DNA from: Bacteroidetes bacterium UBA2364
GTDB taxonomy: Bacteria; Bacteroidota; Rhodothermia; Rhodothermales; UBA2364
Assembly: GCA_002344075.1 (NCBI GenBank)
Contig: DDTM01000083.1
Span: 20,113 to 84,112 of the forward strand
DNA: 64,000 bases
Direction: 5' to 3'
Part shown: positions 15,665-25,611 of the stretch, in pieces
Layout: each line of letters begins with the position of its first letter
How positions within the stretch are numbered: the stretch's first letter is position 1
Position numbers and translations under genes: made by a program
The notes under the pieces: model-generated
Seen by the model: only the letters and a program-made list of their open reading frames with translations
The model's database searches: none
Told to the model about the DNA's origin: nothing

Positions 15665-16204
15665 ATGGGACTTATTACCCGATTGCACTTTCGCGTCCTT
15701 GGCTTCATCTTCCTTTTTACGACAATAACAGGCTGTACAGATGCTACACAACCACAACGTACCGTCTCTCCAGCCAAGCAAAACCCCCAACTTTTGATTT
15801 CTAGCCCCGATGTAAAAAAATGGATTGGAGAACAAAAGGGTAAGGTGATATTTTTAAACCTATGGGCCACTTGGTGTCCACCTTGCATCCGTGAATTACC
15901 TGCATTGGCCACTTTCGCAGAAAAAAACCCCGAAGTAGCTGTGATGGCCTTGTCTTTGGATGATCCCGCAGATAAGGGCGCAGAGGTTCAGCAATTCCTC
16001 CAAAAGAACAACCTTAAACTCACGTTCAAGCAATTAGACAGCCAAGCACCAGACCAAGACCTCTCTTTTCTTGATCCATCCCTTTCCGATGTCCTTCCAA
16101 CCACCTACGTCATCCGCAAAGACGGCTCGGTGATGGTGGGGGTGCAGGGTGAACAAAGCCTGCTGGCCTTTCAGGCTCTTTTGGCGCAAGCTGTTGGTTC
16201 ATAA
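15665..16204 (+). CDS. TlpA/ResA-like thioredoxin lipoprotein
   Basis: 179 residues. The signal ends in lipobox ITGC (Cys 24). The thioredoxin fold follows: VIFLNLWATWCPPCIREL with redox cysteines at 71 and 74, and the cis-proline region LPTTYVIRKDGSV. Such membrane-tethered proteins reduce disulfides in the periplasm, often in cytochrome c maturation or for copper delivery to oxidases. Both would fit the cytochrome-rich operon 5 kb away, but no direct link is seen. It lies 23 bp before mpl on the same strand. Confidence 0.9.
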   Translation: MGLITRLHFRVLGFIFLFTTITGCTDATQPQRTVSPAKQNPQLLISSPDVKKWIGEQKGKVIFLNLWATWCPPCIRELPALATFAEKNPEVAVMALSLDDPADKGAEVQQFLQKNNLKLTFKQLDSQAPDQDLSFLDPSLSDVLPTTYVIRKDGSVMVGVQGEQSLLAFQALLAQAVGS

Positions 16205-16227
16205 TTTCTAAACACGTTTTATCCATT

Positions 16228-17721
16228 ATGAGAGCATTATCCGACTTCCCGGATGCCCATCTTCGCATATTTCAAAGACCCGAAGTTCCTCCTGCTTCCG
16301 AAATCCAATCGGTGTATCTTATTGGTATTTGCGGGACAGGGATGGGTTCCATGGCAGGATTATTCAAAGAGGCTGGTTATCACGTATCCGGAGCAGACGA
16401 GGCCGCATGGCCTCCGATGAGTACACGGCTACGCGAAATGGGCGTGGACTTCCATGAAGGCTATCATGAAGCCCATTTAACTCCCCCACCCGACTTGATT
16501 ATTACGGGCAATGCCTGTATCCCCACCCACCCAGAAGCCCAGTACGCACGCGAAAAAGGCTTGGTACAACAGTCTTTTCCAGAAGCCCTCGCCCACTTTT
16601 TCCTCAAAGACAAGCGGGCCTTGGTTGTAGCTGGAACGCATGGAAAAACCACCACGACCGGCATTCTGGCACATACCTTTCTCCATGCAGGTAAAGACCC
16701 GGGATACTTAGTGGGAGGTGTGATGACCAATACCGGAACCAGTTATCGTGTAGGAAAGGGTGCCCATTTTATCGTAGAAGGAGACGAATACGATAGTGCG
16801 TATTTCGACAAACGTCCAAAGTTTCTTCATTATCAACCCACATGCGCCATTGTGACAGCTATGGAGTATGACCACGCAGATATTTACGATTCATGGGATA
16901 TGTATCGTGAGGCTTTTGAACAGTTTGCAGGAATTGTGAACCCTAAAGGCACCTTGGCACTTTGTGGCGACGACGAGGCAGTACGGAATATTGCCCCATT
17001 TACCCAAGCCCAGATACGGTATTATGGATTACGCTTCAAGGGCAATCATGTGTCTGCGACAAATATCCGGTCTGTGGATGGTGGACAATTTTTTACGCCC
17101 ACGGTGGATGGATTATGCCTTCCTGAAATGTTTTTTCCGATGTCTGGTAAACACAACCTGACCAATGCCCTCGGCGTTTTGACCATTGCTCTGGCCGAAG
17201 GTTTAACACCGGAGGAAATTGCAGCAGCCTATTTATCATTTAGAGGTCTAAAACGACGTCAGGAAGTGCGTGGGATCGAAAATGATGTGGTGGTGGTAGA
17301 TGATTTCGCCCACCACCCTACTGCGGTTGAAGCCACTATTGCCGCCATACGGGAGCACTGGCCCAGCCGAAGGGTGGTTGCTGTTTTTGAACCGCGCTCC
17401 AATTCTAGCAGGCGAAAGGTTTTTGAAGATGCCTACGCACAGGCGTTTGACCGCGCCGATGCCGTTTTCATCAGCGCACCGCCTTTGCGACACAATGATG
17501 ATCCGGCTAATTTTATGAATGTACAGCAGGTAACCGATCGTATTGGTGCGTCTGGCATCATCGCTGCACACTTCCCACATGCAGAGGCGTTGCTTCCCTC
17601 TCTCGTCCAAATGGTTCGCCCAGGCGATGTTGTTCTTATTATGTCGAATGGTGGATTTGGTGGCATTCACGATAAATTGCTGCAAATACTTAGGGACAAC
17701 AACATCGCTCGTCCCGCCTAA
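16228..17721 (+). CDS. mpl: UDP-MurNAc:L-Ala-gamma-D-Glu-meso-DAP ligase
   Basis: 497 residues, a Mur ligase of the Mpl type used to reload recycled murein tripeptide on UDP-MurNAc. The N-terminal Rossmann part has YLIGICGTGMGSMAGL (30-45); the ATP loop GTHGKTTTT is at 136-144; EGDEYDSAYFDKRPKF is the Mpl-specific stretch after it; HNLTNALG and the C-terminal DDFAHHPTAVEATI are also diagnostic. MurC has a different residue set around the DE-Y-DSA segment. It implies peptidoglycan recycling and a meso-diaminopimelate wall. Confidence 0.93.
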   Translation: MRALSDFPDAHLRIFQRPEVPPASEIQSVYLIGICGTGMGSMAGLFKEAGYHVSGADEAAWPPMSTRLREMGVDFHEGYHEAHLTPPPDLIITGNACIPTHPEAQYAREKGLVQQSFPEALAHFFLKDKRALVVAGTHGKTTTTGILAHTFLHAGKDPGYLVGGVMTNTGTSYRVGKGAHFIVEGDEYDSAYFDKRPKFLHYQPTCAIVTAMEYDHADIYDSWDMYREAFEQFAGIVNPKGTLALCGDDEAVRNIAPFTQAQIRYYGLRFKGNHVSATNIRSVDGGQFFTPTVDGLCLPEMFFPMSGKHNLTNALGVLTIALAEGLTPEEIAAAYLSFRGLKRRQEVRGIENDVVVVDDFAHHPTAVEATIAAIREHWPSRRVVAVFEPRSNSSRRKVFEDAYAQAFDRADAVFISAPPLRHNDDPANFMNVQQVTDRIGASGIIAAHFPHAEALLPSLVQMVRPGDVVLIMSNGGFGGIHDKLLQILRDNNIARPA

Positions 17722-17735
17722 AAACGACAATAGGG

Positions 17736-17772
17736 TTGGCTTGTAAACATAAAATTGGCTTGTAAACATAAA
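17736..17772 (+). repeat. two-copy 19-bp tandem repeat
   Basis: TTGGCTTGTAAACATAAA occurs twice exactly (17736-17753 and 17755-17772), with one A between, just after the mpl stop. Confidence 0.9.
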
Positions 17773-17935
17773 CCGCTTCATCGGGCGAAGGGTGCCGCCC
17801 TAATCTTTATGATGTACGGTTGCCAAATTCTTTTTCCACCCTCTTTTCCTTTTTGCATTCACAAATTTACAATTGCGTAACCGAATACTGTATATTTCAG
17901 TCCTTCATTCGTTATAATCCCAAATCTATTATTCA

Positions 17936-19381
17936 ATGAAACGACTCTTTTTTCTTTTGCTTGCACTTTTGGTATCAATACCAGTATTTGCCCAACCTAC
18001 GATACCAGACTATCCGGCACGCTATGATGTGGGCCTCTCAGCAGCCTTCACCAAAAACCGCCGCGAAGCCGTTATCGCCAAGTTACCGCCAGATGCCCTC
18101 GCACTTTTCCTGAACAACCCGCTCCGCAATCGTTCTAACGATACCGATTTTGAGTACCAACCAGACCGGAATACCTACTACCTTACAGGCTCTCATGAAG
18201 AAGGAACCTTTTTACTCCTTGCACCCGCTGGGGTAGAAGTGGATGGTAAAACGGTAAAAGAAATACTTTTTGTCCCACCCAGAAATCCTCAAACCGAAAC
18301 TTGGAACGGACGCCTTTTTGGAGCAGACCGAGCAATCAAAGAATTAGGTGTTGCACTCGCCATAGACAATACCCGATTCGAAGAAGTGGTTGGGAAGTTA
18401 TTGGACAGCAATAAATTCAAAATATACCACATGCCTTTTCAAGATGGCCTCGAAGGAGCCGATGCGCCCAACCCACGCTGGATGCCTATCATTACCAAAA
18501 CCATTGGGTATCTGAAGACGCAGTTTACCGAGCGTAAACTTGCCCCCAACCGTGATCTCTTACCACAAATTTTGCGGGAACTGCGCGGCGTTAAACAACC
18601 GGAAGAAATGCGAGTTCTGCAAAAAGCCATAGATATTTCTGCTACAGCACACCTCGAAGCCATGCAAAGTGCAGAACCGGGCATGTTTGAATATCAATTA
18701 GAAGCGGTTTTGGAATATGTATATCAATTAAATGGTGCTGCCTTCCCCGGATACCCCTCCATCGTTGGAAGCGGTGAGAACACCACCATCCTCCACTACA
18801 ATACCAATCGCCGCCAGATAAAAGATGGAGACATGGTCTTAATTGATGCCGCTGCCGAGTATATGGGCTATACCGCCGACATCACCCGAACATTTCCTGC
18901 AAACGGGAAATTTACCCCCGAACAAAAAGCCATCTACGAACTTTGTCTGAAAGCACAAAATGCCGCTGCCGACGCAGGCAAAATCGGTACACCCCTCAAC
19001 CAATTGTCTATCGTCGCACACAACGTGATTGCTGATGGATTGATGGAAATGGGACTGCTGAAAGAACGTAGCAAGTTCCGGAATTTCACCCTACACGGCG
19101 TTGCTCACCATATTGGATTAGATGTCCATGATTGGGGCGGCAATAAAATCGAAGAAGGCATGGTCTTTACAATTGAACCGGGTATTTATATCAAACCATC
19201 CGAAGAAGTGGATCCAAAATGGTGGAATATCGGCGTAAGAATCGAAGATGATTATCTCGCCACGAAAGATGGCCTGAAGCTCTTGTCGGGCATTGCGCCT
19301 CGTTCGGTTTCGGATATCGAAGCGGCTATGCGAAAGAAAGGAATTGGTAACCTCCCAAACGGAAGACTATCCGGAAAATAA
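17936..19381 (+). CDS. pepP: exported Xaa-Pro aminopeptidase (M24B)
   Basis: 481 residues. A signal peptide (1-20, cleaved near VFA-Q) puts this aminopeptidase P homologue in the periplasm, unlike cytosolic E. coli PepP. The N-terminal AMP_N domain (about 30-180) is followed by the pita-bread catalytic domain. Metal ligands are seen in VLIDAAAEYMGYTADITRTFP (two Asp), HGVAHHIGLDVHD (His), FTIEPGIYI (Glu) and VRIEDDYL (Glu). It removes an N-terminal residue preceding proline. The end of the gene shares a bidirectional terminator with convergent metF. Confidence 0.9.
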   Translation: MKRLFFLLLALLVSIPVFAQPTIPDYPARYDVGLSAAFTKNRREAVIAKLPPDALALFLNNPLRNRSNDTDFEYQPDRNTYYLTGSHEEGTFLLLAPAGVEVDGKTVKEILFVPPRNPQTETWNGRLFGADRAIKELGVALAIDNTRFEEVVGKLLDSNKFKIYHMPFQDGLEGADAPNPRWMPIITKTIGYLKTQFTERKLAPNRDLLPQILRELRGVKQPEEMRVLQKAIDISATAHLEAMQSAEPGMFEYQLEAVLEYVYQLNGAAFPGYPSIVGSGENTTILHYNTNRRQIKDGDMVLIDAAAEYMGYTADITRTFPANGKFTPEQKAIYELCLKAQNAAADAGKIGTPLNQLSIVAHNVIADGLMEMGLLKERSKFRNFTLHGVAHHIGLDVHDWGGNKIEEGMVFTIEPGIYIKPSEEVDPKWWNIGVRIEDDYLATKDGLKLLSGIAPRSVSDIEAAMRKKGIGNLPNGRLSGK

Positions 19382-19391
19382 CGCCGCAAAT

Positions 19392-19440
19392 AAAAATTTA
19401 TGGCGTACTTGTAGCCCTTGTACAAGTACGCCATTTTTAT
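19392..19440. terminator. bidirectional terminator between pepP and metF
   Basis: A perfect 14-bp stem (ATGGCGTACTTGTA, 19400-19413; TACAAGTACGCCAT, 19421-19434) is flanked by an A-run on the left and a T-run on the right, so it can end both the plus-strand pepP transcript and the minus-strand metF transcript. Confidence 0.9.
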
Positions 19441-19460
19441 TATCAGCCACAAGTTTCTCT

Positions 19461-20414
19461 TTAGGCCATCTTGTGAAGCGCATCCACCACAGGTACAATA
19501 TGTTTGGCTTGTTGCATAATGTAGAAATGAACATTATACCCATTGGAGAGCAATTCTTCTGCCTGGCGTGTCGTCCAGCGCATCCCAATTTCCGGAATCT
19601 GTTCCTTAGAGGCCGCTTCCACTTCCATAACCAAGGGTTCTGGCAATTCCAAATAAAAACTCTTTGGCAATGATTTAAGATGGGCTTTACTCGTAAGCAC
19701 CTTCAAACCCGGAATAATGGGAACCGTAATACCTGCCGTCCTACAGGCATCTACAAATGCAAAAAAATGACGGTTTTCAAAAAACATCTGCGTCACAATA
19801 TAATCTGCACCAGCCTCTACTTTTAACTTGAGATACTGAATATCCCGCTGCATATTGGGGGCTTCAAAATGCTTCTCCGGATAACCCGCCACCCCAATAC
19901 AAAAATCCGTCTTGGCAGCATCTAACATTTCTTCCAGATATTCTCCTCTATTCATGGCTGTGATCTGATGAACCAAGTCCGCCGCATAAGTATTCCTAGA
20001 CCGATTACTAGCGAGCGGCTTCAAAAATCCATGATGATCTCCCCGCAAGGCCAAAACATTTTGAATGCCAAGATAATTTAGCTCAATAAGCGCATCTTCG
20101 GTTTCCTCTCTCGTGAATCCCTCACAAAGCAAATGTGGAACGGTCTCGATCCCAAATTTACTTTTGATAGCAGCACAAAGTCCCAATGTCCCAGGGCGTT
20201 TACGCTTGACTGTGCGCTTAACGACTCCATTTGCCAACTCCTCGAACTGAACTTCCGCTGCATGACTCGTCACATCTATAAATGGTGGACTATATTTTTG
20301 CAACGGTTCAATTAGTTCAAATATCTGTTGAATAGTTCCACCACGTTTCGGAGGAATAATTTCATATGAGACCAAGGGGTTTTTGGCACGCTGAATGATG
20401 TCTATTACTTTCAT
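19461..20414 (-). CDS. metF: methylenetetrahydrofolate reductase
   Basis: 317 residues from ATG 20414, which has AAGGAT six bases upstream; an 18-codon upstream extension lacks family similarity. The TIM-barrel flavoenzyme motifs are SYEIIPPKRG near the start, FIDVTSHAAE, NVLALRGDHHG and the later QMFFENRHFFAFVDACR. The protein reduces 5,10-methylene-THF to 5-methyl-THF for methionine synthesis. The divergent gene at 20455 is nucleosidase-like; methylthioadenosine or S-adenosylhomocysteine recycling feeds the same pathway. Confidence 0.94.
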   Translation of the reverse strand: MKVIDIIQRAKNPLVSYEIIPPKRGGTIQQIFELIEPLQKYSPPFIDVTSHAAEVQFEELANGVVKRTVKRKRPGTLGLCAAIKSKFGIETVPHLLCEGFTREETEDALIELNYLGIQNVLALRGDHHGFLKPLASNRSRNTYAADLVHQITAMNRGEYLEEMLDAAKTDFCIGVAGYPEKHFEAPNMQRDIQYLKLKVEAGADYIVTQMFFENRHFFAFVDACRTAGITVPIIPGLKVLTSKAHLKSLPKSFYLELPEPLVMEVEAASKEQIPEIGMRWTTRQAEELLSNGYNVHFYIMQQAKHIVPVVDALHKMA

Positions 20415-20454
20415 AAATCCTTTTTTTGTATCCTCAGAAGTAATTAAAATCATT

Positions 20455-21057
20455 ATGACAGCCATCATTTTTTCAACCCAGCAAGAAGCGCAATATTTTC
20501 TTAAGCAATATCACGCTGGACGTTTTGATGGTCTCTCCGAGGGGCAATATGATCAGGACAATAACCTGATTGTGGCCATCACGGGGGTTGGGAAAATTAA
20601 GGCAACCTTAAGATCGGAACAGATTATTAAAAGTACCAAGCCATCTAAAGTTCTTCATATTGGAACCGCAACCAAGTATAACCCACAATTTGATAACAGC
20701 GAGATCATTGCTTGTACCCAAGTTTTTGAAGGAGACCGAAGCGAGTTCACCATGCCCATTTATCCCCGACTTTCCTTAGAAACCCCATTTAAACACCTTA
20801 AAGAAGGTATTTTGGTAACCCAGGAACACATTTCGAAGGATCCAAAAGATCGGGTGTACTGGCAGAAAATTGCGGATCTCAGCGATATGGAGTCTTATGC
20901 CATTGTATTTGTTGCCGCCTCGAATGGTGTACCATGTCATGTGACCAAAGTGGCAATTGGTGAATCCAAAAATGTACCTATAAAAACCATTCTCCAAAAG
21001 AGTTATCAACAAATAAGCACGTTTTTGTTAGACGCTTTGGCACAAAAAATGATCTGA
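20455..21057 (+). CDS. MTA/SAH nucleosidase-like (PNP_UDP superfamily) protein
   Basis: 200 residues from ATG 20455; a longer frame from 20395 would overlap the metF start. The fold is shown by VAITGVGKIKATLRSEQII, LHIGTATKY, and DMESYAIVFVAASNGVP near the C-terminal third, the segment that binds ribose in MTA/SAH nucleosidases. The usual catalytic Asp segment (R-x-I-S-D) is replaced by KVAIGESKN, so the reaction may differ or be lost. The 40-bp divergent spacing from metF suggests shared control in the methionine cycle. It may also be a futalosine-hydrolase relative; I leave it unnamed. Confidence 0.65.
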   Translation: MTAIIFSTQQEAQYFLKQYHAGRFDGLSEGQYDQDNNLIVAITGVGKIKATLRSEQIIKSTKPSKVLHIGTATKYNPQFDNSEIIACTQVFEGDRSEFTMPIYPRLSLETPFKHLKEGILVTQEHISKDPKDRVYWQKIADLSDMESYAIVFVAASNGVPCHVTKVAIGESKNVPIKTILQKSYQQISTFLLDALAQKMI

Positions 21058-21110
21058 ACACTTTTTTCCGAGAACGATAATCTTTCCAGAATCATTCTGA
21101 GATTAAAGTC

Positions 21111-21422
21111 TCAATTTCTCCTTTCCCACAGCTCGCACTCCCATTCCGACGGAAATCCATCCGAAGACACGCCGTCATATTCATAATATACAGGCGGCCT
21201 TTCCCGTCTTAGTCGTTGCTGGTCCTCAAAAATATCTTGCACGCCCACAGGAACCATCAAGCCTTTTTGGGTAGCCTCGCGCCGCCGCCAAGCCGGATCG
21301 TAATGAATGGGGAGCATCTTTTCTGGAAAGTATATGCGGAAAACGGACGTAAGAAACCAAGCCAGTATGATAAAGAATACCGGAGCAAACATCAGGACAA
21401 ACAAAAATACGAATGTTGCCAT
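21111..21422 (-). CDS. small membrane protein at end of the respiratory operon, unknown
   Basis: 103 residues from ATG 21422; an upstream ATG at 21458 adds 12 unconvincing residues. One or two hydrophobic stretches fill residues 1-30 (MATFVFLFVLMFAPVFFIILAWFL), followed by a soluble charged tail rich in Arg and Glu (YDPAWRRREATQKG, RRERPPVYYEYDG). I know no family. It follows coxD by 74 bp on the same strand, so it is probably the last gene of the ACIII-oxidase block, and could be an accessory subunit or assembly factor. Confidence 0.6.
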   Translation of the reverse strand: MATFVFLFVLMFAPVFFIILAWFLTSVFRIYFPEKMLPIHYDPAWRRREATQKGLMVPVGVQDIFEDQQRLRRERPPVYYEYDGVSSDGFPSEWECELWERRN

Positions 21423-21496
21423 TTCCACAAAAAATACGGTGATACAGTTTAACACCATATCACCGCGTAATCAAGTCCAGATATAACAAAATTTGT

Positions 21497-21982
21497 TTAT
21501 TGTTTAGCCGTCGTATCAGCAGGAACCGCGCCCAAGCGTTGATAGTCTGCGGGGGTCAATGGAACTTTTTTTGCACCTTCCAAAATCTCCTTTTCGCGAG
21601 CTTTTAATTCTTTCCAATGTTCGGCATCTTCCATTGTGGTGGTCCCGAACCGATCCCCAAATGCTTTACGGGTGGTTGTGTCCATCATGGTAAACACCAT
21701 GAAAATAACGACAAACAACACCATACCAACCGCAATAACTCCATTGATGGGTTTGTCGTACTTAATACCCATAAAGTACATGACCACCAAACTGGCTTTT
21801 CCTGTTGCCAGTAGAATGGCGAGCGGAATACCAAGGAATCCTAAAGAGGGTACTGCATGCAAAAACATGGAAGTCCCAACGGTAATTAAAGTAAGAACTA
21901 AAAGCGCAAGAAAGGTGTTTCTTAAAACGCTCTGCGGAACAATGTGATGTCCGCCGCCTTCGTGGCTATGTCCGTGTGCCAT
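21497..21982 (-). CDS. coxD: cytochrome c oxidase subunit IV (caa3 type)
   Basis: 161 residues. A His-rich start (MAHGHSHEGGGHH) is followed by three membrane helices (about 22-42, 48-70, 80-100), with KASLVVMYFMGIKYDKP between the second and third, the mark of prokaryotic oxidase subunit IV (COX4_pro). The last 55 residues are a hydrophilic helical tail, longer than in short homologues. Subunit IV stabilises the caa3 complex and carries no cofactor. Confidence 0.88.
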   Translation of the reverse strand: MAHGHSHEGGGHHIVPQSVLRNTFLALLVLTLITVGTSMFLHAVPSLGFLGIPLAILLATGKASLVVMYFMGIKYDKPINGVIAVGMVLFVVIFMVFTMMDTTTRKAFGDRFGTTTMEDAEHWKELKAREKEILEGAKKVPLTPADYQRLGAVPADTTAKQ

Positions 21983-22037
21983 ACTAAAGGATTTATGGGG
22001 TGTTTAAAATCTGTTTTGGTAAAACGCGACTATTCAA

Positions 22038-22736
22038 TCAGGATGTCAAGTAAAGGAGAGGGAACAAGAAGATCCATATAATGTCCACCAAGTGCCAGTA
22101 CAAACCTGATACTTCAACATAGTTATAATAATCAGAAGACCAGCGACCTTCTTTGCCCTTCCAAGCAACCCACAACAGCAAGAGCATGCCAATAAGAACG
22201 TGAAGACCATGAATACCCGTCGCGACAAAATATAGCTTCATAAAAATAGAAGCATAAGCGACATTTGCCAGATGTTCGTAATGGTGTCCGTGTGGTTCCC
22301 AGAGCCAAAAGAAAATACCGCCATCATACTTTTCCTTATACTCCACAGTCTTAACAAGCATAAAGACCGCACCCAAAGCAACAGTAGTAAATAGGTAATT
22401 CACCATTTTATCCACTTGATTGTTTTGGATGCTATTGATCGCCATCACCATCGTATAAGACGAAGTGAGGAGTACACAGGTGTTCACAAACCCATATACA
22501 ATGTTAAGGGTGGAAAAAGTCTCGTGAAACGATTCAGGATACCAGTTTCGGAAAACCGCGTATGCCACAAAGATTCCACTGAACAATAGCACTTCGGTCA
22601 CCAAAAAGAGCCAAATACCCATTTTGGCAGAATCAAACTGCTGGTCTGCACTCACGAAATGGTGTTGCAGATATTCCGGATGATCATGATCATGGTCGTG
22701 ATGACCGGTATCAATTGCGGTTGCTGTCGTGCTCAT
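22038..22736 (-). CDS. coxC: cytochrome c oxidase subunit III
   Basis: 232 residues with five predicted membrane helices, fewer than the seven of mitochondrial-type subunit III and usual for caa3 enzymes. The N-terminus has a run of His/Asp (HHDHDHDHPEYLQHH), then KMGIWLFLVTEVLLFSGIF, with the conserved Glu in the second position of the first helix pair. HGLHVLIGMLLLLW and YWHLVDIIWIFLFPLLYL at the end are typical. The subunit surrounds subunit I and is thought to stabilise proton uptake. Gap to subunit I is 54 bp. Confidence 0.93.
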   Translation of the reverse strand: MSTTATAIDTGHHDHDHDHPEYLQHHFVSADQQFDSAKMGIWLFLVTEVLLFSGIFVAYAVFRNWYPESFHETFSTLNIVYGFVNTCVLLTSSYTMVMAINSIQNNQVDKMVNYLFTTVALGAVFMLVKTVEYKEKYDGGIFFWLWEPHGHHYEHLANVAYASIFMKLYFVATGIHGLHVLIGMLLLLWVAWKGKEGRWSSDYYNYVEVSGLYWHLVDIIWIFLFPLLYLTS

Positions 22737-22790
22737 AAAACTTGTTTGTCGGAAAATCTTTCAAAATTACAAATTGTGAGGTACGCCTCT

Positions 22791-24479
22791 TTAGGAACGA
22801 CTGGGACTTACGACGGGTGTTCTGGAAGCGCCATCGCCCATTCCATCCCCCAAGAGATCATCATAGGCCGCATCATAGTCGTATGGATTGCGCGTAACCA
22901 AGGGCACTCGCTTAAAGTTATGGGCATCCGGAGGAGATGTTGTGAGCCATTCGAGGGTAGTACCTCCCCATGGATCTGCGCCGACTTGTTCTCCTTTGAT
23001 CAAAGAATGGATGAAACAAATGAAGGCAACTAACAAGCCAAGACCCAAAATCCACGACCCATATGTTGAAAATGCATGCAAGCTAGCATATTCTGGAACA
23101 TAGTCGTAATAACGACGCGGCATTCCTTGACTACCCAAAATGAACTGGGTAAAGAAGGTAACATTAAACCCAATAAAGATTAAACCTGCAGCCCACTTTG
23201 CTAAGGATTCATTGTACATTTTTCCTGTCATTTTGGGCCACCAGTAATGTAAACCACCAAGGAAAGCAATTACCGTACCGCCCATCATTACATAGTGGAA
23301 ATGCGCCACCACATAATAGGTGTCATGAAGGTGTACATCCACATTCAAGGAACCAAGCATAATGCCCGTTAATCCACCAATTGTGAATAAAAACAAAAAC
23401 ATTTGGGCATAGATCATTGGCGCACGTAGCGAGATAGAACCTTTATACATTGTCCCCACCCAACTAATCACCTTAATACCTGTTGGCACACCCACTAAGT
23501 AAGTAATTGCCGAGAAGATGATTGCAGCCACTTCTGATTGGCCGGCTACGAACATATGGTGCCCCCAAACCAAGAAACTTACCAATGCAATTGCCATAGA
23601 GGAAAGGGCAATTGCTTTATAACCAAATATTTTCTGACGCGAAAAAGTGGCCATCAATTCCGAAATAACGCCCATCGCAGGCAAAATCATGATATAAACC
23701 GCAGGATGGGAATAGAACCAGAAGAAGTGCTGGTATAAAACGGGATCTCCTCCCAACTTAGGATCGAAAATGCCAATTCCAATCAGTTTTTCCATCATCA
23801 ACAATAACATGGTAATCCCAATCACTGGAGTGGCCAACACCTGAATAATGGCAGTGGCGTAAATTCCCCAAAGGAAGAGCGGAAGTCGCGTCCATGTCAT
23901 GCCGGGAGCACGCATCTTATGAATTGTAACCACAAAGTTTAAGCCCGTAAGAATGGACGAAAAACCAGCAACAAAGACCGCTAACGTCATCCAAACCACG
24001 GTTGTTGTAGTGGTAGAATAAGGTGCGTAAAAGGTCCAACCCGTATCAACCGCCCCAGAGAGCATACCGATGATACCTAAAATACCCCCAGCCCAGTAGA
24101 TGTAGAAACTGGCAAGGTTGAGTCTTGGGAAGGCCACATCTTTCGCCCCAATCATGATAGGCAATAAAAAGTTTCCTAATGATGCCGGAATAGACGGGAT
24201 GATGAATAGAAACACCATTACAATCCCGTGCGCACTAAACACCCGGTTGTACATAGCTGCATCCATTATCGTTCGTCCTGGTGTAAGCAGTTCTAAGCGA
24301 ACAAATACCGCCAACAAGCCTCCTACAGCAAAAAAGAGTACCACCGAAATGAGATACATGATCCCAATCCGCTTATGGTCAACTGTTGTTAACCAACTCT
24401 TGATTCCCTTTTCAGCATTCAGGTAGTGGTGTTCGATTGCGGGCATTGTTTGGCCCGGCTCAATCATGGTAACGCTCAT
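22791..24479 (-). CDS. coxA: caa3 cytochrome c oxidase subunit I, A2-type
   Basis: 562 residues, about twelve membrane helices. The heme a, a3 and CuB histidines lie in [33 protein letters not shown] and [17 protein letters not shown]. The motif YSHPAVY lacks the D-channel glutamate of A1 enzymes (GHPEVY); the Tyr-Ser pair is the known A2 alternative first described for the Rhodothermus marinus caa3 oxidase. The protein reduces O2 to water while pumping protons. K-channel residues lie in later helices. Its place in the operon after sco1 and coxB is usual. Confidence 0.96.
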   Translation of the reverse strand: MSVTMIEPGQTMPAIEHHYLNAEKGIKSWLTTVDHKRIGIMYLISVVLFFAVGGLLAVFVRLELLTPGRTIMDAAMYNRVFSAHGIVMVFLFIIPSIPASLGNFLLPIMIGAKDVAFPRLNLASFYIYWAGGILGIIGMLSGAVDTGWTFYAPYSTTTTTVVWMTLAVFVAGFSSILTGLNFVVTIHKMRAPGMTWTRLPLFLWGIYATAIIQVLATPVIGITMLLLMMEKLIGIGIFDPKLGGDPVLYQHFFWFYSHPAVYIMILPAMGVISELMATFSRQKIFGYKAIALSSMAIALVSFLVWGHHMFVAGQSEVAAIIFSAITYLVGVPTGIKVISWVGTMYKGSISLRAPMIYAQMFLFLFTIGGLTGIMLGSLNVDVHLHDTYYVVAHFHYVMMGGTVIAFLGGLHYWWPKMTGKMYNESLAKWAAGLIFIGFNVTFFTQFILGSQGMPRRYYDYVPEYASLHAFSTYGSWILGLGLLVAFICFIHSLIKGEQVGADPWGGTTLEWLTTSPPDAHNFKRVPLVTRNPYDYDAAYDDLLGDGMGDGASRTPVVSPSRS

Positions 24480-24505
24480 GTTTCTCCTAATTTCAATAAA
24501 GGGAT

Positions 24506-25582
24506 TTACTTCAAGGTTTTCATGTATTCAATAATGGCCTTTATTTCGCCATCTTTAATCAGGCCCGTAAAATTGGTCATCGCATTCGGAAAGCCATTCG
24601 CTACCTTAGCGCCTGGATTCAGAATGGATTCACGGATATAGTTTTCGTCAGCCGGCACAGCACCACCAGGACTTACACTCCGATTACTCCCCCAGAGTCC
24701 TTTCCATGTGGGGCCAATTCCCGGCGTACCATCCGCAGAATGACAAGATTGACATTTACTTTCAAATACTTTCTTCCCGCCTTCTGCCGACTCATCTACT
24801 TTGGTCAACTCTTCTAACCATGTCTCGAAGTCATTGTATGCCATCACCTGGACGTTACGATCCATTCCGGAGTGGGATGTCCCACAATATTCAGTACAGT
24901 GTAGTATATGTTTGCGGTCTAAACTGGAAACCGTCAACGTGGAATCATTAGGCCGATTATACTTTAAGGTTGGCTTAGGCGCATTAAACCACACATATGT
25001 AAAACGATTTGGGATCACATCTTGCTTTACGCGAAAGTCAGGGATATAAAAACTGTGCAACACGTCATTGCTGGTCATGACCATACGCACGGGTTGATTG
25101 GCGGGGACCACAAGGCTATCGGAGGTTCCTCCATTCGGATAGGTGAAAGTCCATCCCCATTGGAATGCCGTCGCTTGAATTTCGTACACGTTTTTAGGAG
25201 TTACCCGTTGTCCCATATAGTCTCTTGCTCCCAAAACAAATACCACCATCACCAACAATGTTGGAAATATTACCCAGAACATTTCAAAAGCAATGCTATC
25301 CTTTACCTTCTCAGTCCGGTCGGAATCCGATTTACGCTGATACTTGTAGATGAAATAGCCCATTGCTGCAACTACCCCAATAAAAAACAGGTAATTCCAG
25401 TAATTAATAAAGTTGAACACCCAGTCGGTCCCTTCAGCCAGTGTTGATGAAGCACGTGGCGTCCACCCTTGAATATGTCCCCCTTGGGGAGCCACCATCA
25501 CATAGATCATGTAGATGATCGCCAGAATCCCGGCAGCCAGGACTCCTATCATTGTGCGGTTATTGTTGTGTTTCGGCGTCAT
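24506..25582 (-). CDS. coxB: caa3 cytochrome c oxidase subunit II with fused cytochrome c
   Basis: 358 residues. Two membrane helices lie near the start (12-32 and 55-80). The CuA cupredoxin domain has ligands His in DVLHSFYIP, and Cys, Cys, His, Met in [13 protein letters not shown]. The C-terminal 90 residues are a class I cytochrome c with [16 protein letters not shown] and the axial Met in a late helix region ([10 protein letters not shown]). The fused heme makes the complex caa3 rather than aa3. Electrons come from ActE or another cytochrome c domain of complex III. Confidence 0.95.
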   Translation of the reverse strand: MTPKHNNNRTMIGVLAAGILAIIYMIYVMVAPQGGHIQGWTPRASSTLAEGTDWVFNFINYWNYLFFIGVVAAMGYFIYKYQRKSDSDRTEKVKDSIAFEMFWVIFPTLLVMVVFVLGARDYMGQRVTPKNVYEIQATAFQWGWTFTYPNGGTSDSLVVPANQPVRMVMTSNDVLHSFYIPDFRVKQDVIPNRFTYVWFNAPKPTLKYNRPNDSTLTVSSLDRKHILHCTEYCGTSHSGMDRNVQVMAYNDFETWLEELTKVDESAEGGKKVFESKCQSCHSADGTPGIGPTWKGLWGSNRSVSPGGAVPADENYIRESILNPGAKVANGFPNAMTNFTGLIKDGEIKAIIEYMKTLK

Positions 25583-25611
25583 TCGACTATTCAGGTTAAT
25601 TCAATTATTTG

